Under the pieces are notes generated by a model. The model ran no database searches and was not told where the DNA came from. It was given only the letters and a program-made list of their open reading frames with translations. DNA of 64,000 nt. It comes from Coptis chinensis. Taxonomy: Eukaryota > Streptophyta > Magnoliopsida > Ranunculales > Ranunculaceae. Location of the stretch: contig CM027381.1 in assembly GCA_015680905.1 (NCBI GenBank), positions 58,408,501 to 58,472,500 on the forward strand, written 5' to 3'. Positions 58,502-64,000 of the stretch are shown piece by piece; the first letter of the stretch is position 1; each line of letters opens with the position of its first letter. A program made the translations under genes and the position numbers.

Positions 58502-59536
58502 CTATTTCGTCATTTTAAAAACATTTACTTCAACAGAACGATGGCCAAAAGATATGGACATCGAACCATCGCGGCAGTTTATGAGCGCGTTGGCAGTAGC
58601 CAAGAAAGGACGACGCCCTAAAATGATCGGAACAAAGTCGTTAGCGACTTCTGTATCGAGGATAACAAAATCCGCAGGATAGTAGAAATCCTGAACTTTA
58701 ACAAGCAAGTTTTCAACCACACCCTTAGGATACTTAATAGACCGATCTGCTAATTACAACGTCATTTTAGTAGGTTGCATCTTTTGTAGACCTATTTATT
58801 TGTATAAATAATACGGGAGTAAGTTAACACTTGCCCCCAGGTCTAATAAAGCGGTCGTCGTATGGGAATCTCCTAAGGTGCATTGTACAGTAGGACGACT
58901 AGGGTCCTTGTACTTAATGATTCCATTATGTTCAGTTAAAGTTGGAAACTGTTCAGTTAGAAAGGCATCTTTAGGAATATTTGTCTTACGCCTAGTAGTG
59001 CACAACTCTTTGAGAAACTTTGCATGGTGAGGTAACTTTTTAATTGCTTCAAGAAAGGGTAGGTTTATCGTTAGATTTTTGAAAACTTTCCTAATTTCGT
59101 CAAAGTTTGTATCCATATTTAACATTGCTAATCTCTGGAGAAACGGTGGTTTCTCTCTATATTTAGCGTATGGATCAACTGGATGTCTGACCTTGGCTTT
59201 CTGTTTCTTAGGTTGTGGTTTAACTGGTACCTCTACAGGGGTAGGATCTTTAGTTTCTATTTTGGTATCTAGTTCAATATCCTGTGTAGGAACTACTGGT
59301 GGGGTAACTATAGGCATAGTTACGTTGTTATCAACCACTCTGCCAGAACAGAGAGTGGTGATGGCATTTAGCTCACCTACATTTGCATTTTCCGTACTAG
59401 TATTACTTTTTACCTCAAAGGTTGTGTTTGTTATTTTAGGATTAGATATCGCCTGACCTGGAAACACACATTTTGGTTGTACTTTCTCTTGTGCTAACTG
59501 CTGTAAGAAAAGTTGGATGGCTTGTAAAATCTGTTG
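58502..59536 (-). pseudogene. Retropepsin-like aspartic protease of the LTR element
   Basis: The frame carries an N-terminal linker (NPKITNTTFEVKS, QPKKQKAKVRHPVDPYAKYR), then the protease: LLDLGASVNLLPYYLYK near 58840-58800, with the DLG form of the active site known from plant Ty3/gypsy proteases; LADRSIKYPKGVVENLL; and IILGRRPFLATANALINCRD, the family's second conserved block. Stops at 58796-58798, 58754-58756 and 58502-58504 interrupt one constant frame. The enzyme would cleave the gag polyprotein in the virus-like particle. Inactive as it stands. Confidence 0.82.
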
Positions 59537-60889
59537 TTAGGTTTGCATAAAGGCGTCGAAACGATCCGGTTGTGGAGGAGTGTTAGCTATAGGTTGTGTG
59601 ACATGAACTAAGTCACGTTGATTATTAATGGGTGGGTTGTGATAGTTAATATTTGCCAGAACGATACCTCTATTAGCATTATAATTATTATTGTTATAAT
59701 TATTATAATTACCCTGACCTTGTCCTTGTCGTGGTGGAGCTTGATTGTAGTTGTTTGCTTGCCTAATATTTTGGTTATTAAACCTTAGAGGTGTAACTTG
59801 TTGATTATTTCGCCAACCGTAGTTGGGGTTTTGTCACCAAGGTGCGTTAGGTTCACTATTAATGCAACAAACATTGTCTTGTTGTGATGTTTGTTGTTCA
59901 TAAGTGAAAGGACAATAGGAGTCGGGATGCTCAGGACTCAAACAGAAATTACATGGATTGGAGTTGAAATTCATGATGGGGATAAGCTTTTGTTGAACAG
60001 AAATAGCTTCTACCTTTTTAGTTAGAGATTCGATTAAAGTTTTTAGTTTAGGATCGAGTTTAATCTCAAACATACTGACGCCCTTAACTGTTGTAGAAGA
60101 ACTAGCAGAATGGGAGATATCGTCACTACCCCGCCAGTTATTATTATGCTTTGTTTTATCTTCTAAAAATTTATAAGCCTCTGAGGCTCCTTTACTGAGG
60201 AAACTACCCCCGTTCATTATGTCAAGCACCTCTTTATCATGGTGTAACAGTCCCTTGAAAAAGCCACAAACTAACGTGTCTTCCGCGAGGTTATGGTGTG
60301 GACACTCTTTAAGAAGATCGGTGAAACGATTCCAAGCCTCTGAAAATGATTCATGAGGATTCAATTGAAAGAAATGAATCTTGGAAAACATTTCATCTAT
60401 CTTCAGTGGTGGGTAAAAATGTTCCATAAATAGTTAAACAAGTTTGGCCCATGAGTCCACAGAATTAGGCACTTGGGCAGTTAACCAAGACGCCGCCTTA
60501 TCGGCTAAAGTGAAAGAAAACACCCTTAGTTTAATTTGTTCAGCACCAACCGTAGGATGGTGGAATGTAGCAAGGACTTGTTCAATCCTACGCATGTGCT
60601 GATAAGGTTTTTCATGGTCTCCATGAAAAATGGGTAACAAATTAAATATATTTGGAAGGATTCGGAAATCCCCCACTGGGTCTGCAAGAACGATGCAAGA
60701 TTTTGGACTATCGTTCAAGGCTTTGTAAAACTCAGAGAGAGGAGACTCTCTTTCTTCAGCCATTATTTCAGGTGGAGTGTGTGGTATATTAGTTAGAGGT
60801 GTAATGAGTGGTATTCTAGAAAGGCGTGTTTGTTGACGTTGTCGGTTGATTACGTTAGGCGTTTTTCTTCTACCTGACCTTAATCTCAT
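59537..60889 (-). pseudogene. Gag of the Ty3/gypsy-type element
   Basis: Starts at ATG 60889 (MRLRSGRRKTPNV). The capsid-type retrotransposon gag domain covers about residues 85-260: FHGDHEKPYQHMRRIEQVL, LADKAASWL, SWAKLV, then a stop at 60434-60436, and FSEAWNRFTDLLKECPHH. A CCHC knuckle with CNFC, H and C in CX2CX4HX4C spacing is at about residues 312-325. An Asn/Gln-rich segment follows after a stop at 59834-59836 (Trp to stop), and another stop lies at 59537-59539. All segments share a single frame. Gag would form the cytoplasmic particle that packages element RNA. Confidence 0.85.
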
Positions 60890-61124
60890 GCAAGGCTAAG
60901 ACCAATCTGAACTAAACACGACAACACTCAAAACAATCCTGATATGCTAGTATAAACCTCTAACAGGAGATGTGAGGAGCGGAAGAAAGAAGTACCTGAA
61001 TGCCTCCTTGCTTCGCTTATGAATAACGTCTTCTATACGCGAGCTCAGTGTGTATAACAAGTTAGAAACACTGAATAACTTGAAGTAATGGAAATTTGAA
61101 CTAACCTGTGGAAATCGGCCAGTT

Positions 61125-61415
61125 CGGAAGAGGGCGCAGGGTGCGCTCTGAAGTAGCCTAGGATGAGCGCGGGGTTCGCTCATGTCTGACTCGAGGTTCA
61201 GGCACTTTGGGCACGGGGTGCGCTCTGGTTAAGCCTTGGTAGGGCGCAAGGTGCGCTCGTGCCTTAGCTGATGTCCAGGCACTTCAGCGCGTGGTGCGCC
61301 TTCATTTTGTCTAGGATGGGCGCGGGGTGCGCTCGTGCCTTGATTGATGTCCAGGCACTTCAGCGCGGGGTGCGCTTCACTTTTGCCTACAAGGGCGCGG
61401 GGTGCGCTTAGTGTA
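61125..61415. repeat. GC-rich minisatellite, site 2, in the gag leader
   Basis: At least eight copies of GGGCGCGGGGTGCGCTC-like motifs, with spacers containing TGTCCAGGCACTTCAGCGC. One longer unit repeats at about 76 bp (61242 and 61318). It lies between the LTR and gag ATG, so it would be in the transcribed leader. GCGC at both ends of each core makes it self-complementary. Confidence 0.8.
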
Positions 61416-61477
61416 TTCCTGTGAAAAAAAAACAATTCCGAAGCAAGCAACCACAGTTAGAATCAAACAAGGGTGGG

Positions 61478-62985
61478 TGATAAACATAAAATGAAACGTT
61501 TTACCTACGAAATAAGCGATGTAACTTACAAACGCAAGTAAAACTAAAACTAATTTATGTGCCTAATTTATCAAAGATTCTACTCTCAATCCTATGAGAT
61601 ATAGTGGAGTAGAGTGATTCGTTCCACTCCTAGTCCTTCCGTATGATATGTTCTCACGTGTAAGTACTCTACTTAAAGTCAATGAGAGATTTACGAATGA
61701 GGCAACTAGACTACGATGCAACTACCCACAAAATGCAACTAGTTGACGATGGGAATAACTAAGGGAATGCTACGTTGATTCGATGATAAGGAGTTAGAGG
61801 GGGATTCATTCCACCTTAACTCGACTTAATCCTATTAACGATGAATCGTCATAATCCGAATTGAACTGCTTCGCAGAACAAGTGGTTATTCCTAATCCCT
61901 AATTACACATGGCATTCCTACCAATTCATAACTAGCATGTGAACGATTAAACCCATTCTTATGGTGAACTAATCGTTTCTAGAATGGAAAGGAAATTACG
62001 ACGATTCTACGATATTCGGAATCAAGCTTTCATCAAGGCTTCTCAACCCCTCTAATGGAGGTTTAGCCGAGAATCATTACGCAATCATTTACGATTACAT
62101 TTAAACTAATCATGATATAAAGAATTGAAATTTACTTAATTAAACAATAATGAAATCTAATTTAATGACTCAATTGAAATAAAGACAGGAATTGAAATTA
62201 GATCTAGGAATGGAAATGACAAAATCAAAATTGATAAAAAAAATACTACTTTATTGATTTAATCAAAATGAAGAACAAGATTCAAAGGTTTAATCTAATA
62301 CAATAGTTGAAATGGAACTAAACTTAATTAATCTCCATAAAAAAAAAACTAGATCTAGAATTCATTAATGGAGGCTAACTAATCTAAATCTAATCTAGGT
62401 CTAACTATCTACCATTAACAAAAAGATAAGCTTTTGTTTTTATACATTCAGATCCAAAAATCGTGCATGGGCTTGGAGCCATGTTTTGGGCCAGAGAATC
62501 AGGCCCAAAAACCCATTCTTCGATCCAAAAAGGCCTCTTCAGCTGCAGTTGGCTTCCACAGACTTTTCGTTCACTTCTGCTCCTCCGATTGGGTCAAGGC
62601 TTGGACCATTGAAAAGCTCTTTCCGAGCCAGTCGTTTTGACATAAAGTAGGACCCATTCCGAGGTCTGAGTCCAAAGATACGGCCTTCGGAAGTTCTGCT
62701 AACTTTGAGTGTTGTTTCTGCCTGCGTTGACTTTGACTTTTCAGCTTTGACCGGGCTTTAGAAAGGCTTTGTCTTCTTGAATCTTGGCCTTTAATCATAG
62801 AACTCCTTAGCAACCAACCATTGCTCCTTTATCTCGCTAAAGTGGCACATTTCTACACATAATGGACTTTGCAACCTGAAATGCATAAAAACACGTAATC
62901 AGTGCTAACTCTTAATTATTACTCACATAATTGGTCTAAAAGTATGTGTTCTACAGGTTAAAACTACAGTTTTGGGCTCTTATCA
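61478..62985 (-). repeat. LTR (5' LTR of the gag element, shared with its neighbour)
   Basis: A 1508-bp LTR, TGATAAACATAAAATG to GGGCTCTTATCA. It differs from the LTR at 52296 at many positions and by several indels, so the two are not a recent pair. I did not recognise a tRNA-complementary primer site in the flanking CCCACCCTTGTTTGATTC (minus strand). Confidence 0.87.
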
Positions 62986-64000
62986 AACCACCCCCAAACA
63001 GCATTTTGCTTGTCCTCAAGCAAAGATGAGAAATTAGAATAAGTGACAAAAAATGGAGTTCTAACTACTCTCGTTTATTTGAGTCGCGATTGCATTGACC
63101 ATATGCAACAAGGCCTTAAAACCACTAGGAATTCCCTAGTGGACGAGTTATAGCCTCGTGAGAGTTTTCCAGTGAAGGTACTCACAAACTTCATCTATAC
63201 TACAACGACTAAGAAATAAAACTATTGTTTTCTTATTCATGCTCCAAACTATCTATACATCTCACTAGCTATGAACAAGAATAACCAATTCACAAACCTA
63301 AGCTAATATATGCATAATACTCAATCATCTATAATAAACATATATACAATGAGTAATACTATGAAATGTCTAGCAAATCCGTTTCTGAAACTCGGAATAG
63401 GGTCCTTAAGTAGGTTCTCACAATAATAGTCAAGATACAACACTCTGATTTTTCCACTCAAGTTTCACTACTCTAGTGCACAGTGGGCACACTTTACCTT
63501 ACAATCTCAATGACACACAAGGAAGTCGGTGTCGATCAAACACATCTGCCACTTACTATCACACTAACATATTCCTAATTGAGCTAGAGGTCTTTATTAG
63601 GTGTTTCGAGGATTAGGAGATGGTTTAAGAAGGAAGGAAATGGATATTCAAAAAGGACAAGTCTAGATAATAGAGTCTTCATATTATGTAACTAGAGAAA
63701 ACCTTGTTATTTATTTACTTACTTCTACACTTTGTTTCCATCCTTAGCCATATTTTTCTTTTTCTTTTCTCTTTTTTTTTTTTTTTCTTTGGCTTTTGAC
63801 TCCCTTTTATTCTATTTTTGGAGTTTTTATTTTATTTCTATTTTTATTTTTCTTTTCCTTGGATGGAAACTTCTTTTCTTTATTTTCTGAAGCAACTAAC
63901 TAATTTTTGTTAACACAGGTTTTTCTCTTCTTCTTTCTTCCTCATTCTATTCTCAAACTTATTCTAAATTGGGTAGGTTGATTTATATATATTTTTTTAT
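62986..64000 (-). mobile_element. Start of a second, tandem element copy (3' internal end)
   Basis: It begins with the polypurine tract (AACCACCCCCAAACAGC) and then follows the sequence of 53761-54760 almost base for base in order: TTGCTTGTCCTCAAG, CTCTCGTTT, CAACAAGGCC and the T/C-rich run near 63760-63960. No ORF. Continues past the window end. Confidence 0.85.

Larger units (their letters stand above)
52296..64000 (-). mobile_element. Ty3/gypsy-type LTR retrotransposons in tandem, minus strand
   Basis: The order on the plus strand is LTR (52296-53760), internal region (53761-61477), LTR (61478-62985), and the beginning of a second internal region (62986 onward, cut by the window). Coding is on the minus strand, so 52296-53760 is the 3' LTR of the first element and 61478-62985 serves as its 5' LTR and as the 3' LTR of the next. 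Gag and protease are present; I see no RT, RNase H or integrase in the 7.7-kb internal region. The lineage is inferred from gag-protease style (protease motif DLGASVN). Confidence 0.8.

Overview
This window looks like plant nuclear heterochromatin, most likely from a eudicot. The evidence is plant-type L1 LINEs (ORF1 with a DUF4283-like domain and CCHC knuckle; ORF2 with endonuclease, reverse transcriptase, zf-RVT and plant-type RNase H), a tRNA-derived SINE, a Ty3/gypsy LTR retrotransposon with plant-type gag-protease, and TTTAGGG-like motifs. I found no host single-copy gene, rRNA, true tRNA gene or CRISPR. Every coding region is transposon-derived and almost all are broken.

Layout. From 1 to 52295 the backbone is a diverged tandem satellite with a monomer of about 600-650 bp. 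The 3' part of each monomer is a short W-box-like TTGAC cluster plus a GGTTTAG block. The rest is four or five roughly 60-bp subrepeats that contain small hairpins. Into this array have inserted: a LINE 3' end (1-556); a 6.1-kb LINE (6069-12205); a near-full-length LINE (25291-32667) carrying a nested minus-strand LINE (26571-27792); two short LINEs that have ORF1 but lack ORF2 (43835-46185 and 47770-50370); five solo LTRs of about 1.47 kb (12997, 20974, 33459, 36328, 39034), the first of which is split by a different minus-strand LINE (14254-16596); and SINE copies, including a head-to-tail trimer (24889-25266).

From 52296 to the end the satellite gives way to a minus-strand Ty3/gypsy-type element. 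It has an LTR (52296-53760), an internal region with gag-protease but no RT or integrase, two unrecognised minus-strand ORFs with a possible internal promoter, and GC-rich minisatellites. A second LTR follows (61478-62985) and then the start of another internal region, so the elements are arranged in tandem and share LTRs.

How the parts relate. Four solo LTRs keep the CAAGC target-site duplication on both sides or with one change, and the fifth keeps it on the right. All five sit at the same monomer position, and uninterrupted versions of that site exist at 42411 and 46639. One LTR insertion therefore seems to have been captured by the satellite and multiplied with it as a higher-order repeat. 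Three SINE copies share one insertion site in the same way. The LINEs, the ORF1-only LINEs and the SINE all finish with a related 3' tail (GCTTRCCAAT plus A-run). This suggests an autonomous LINE family whose machinery could also move an ORF1-only derivative and a SINE.
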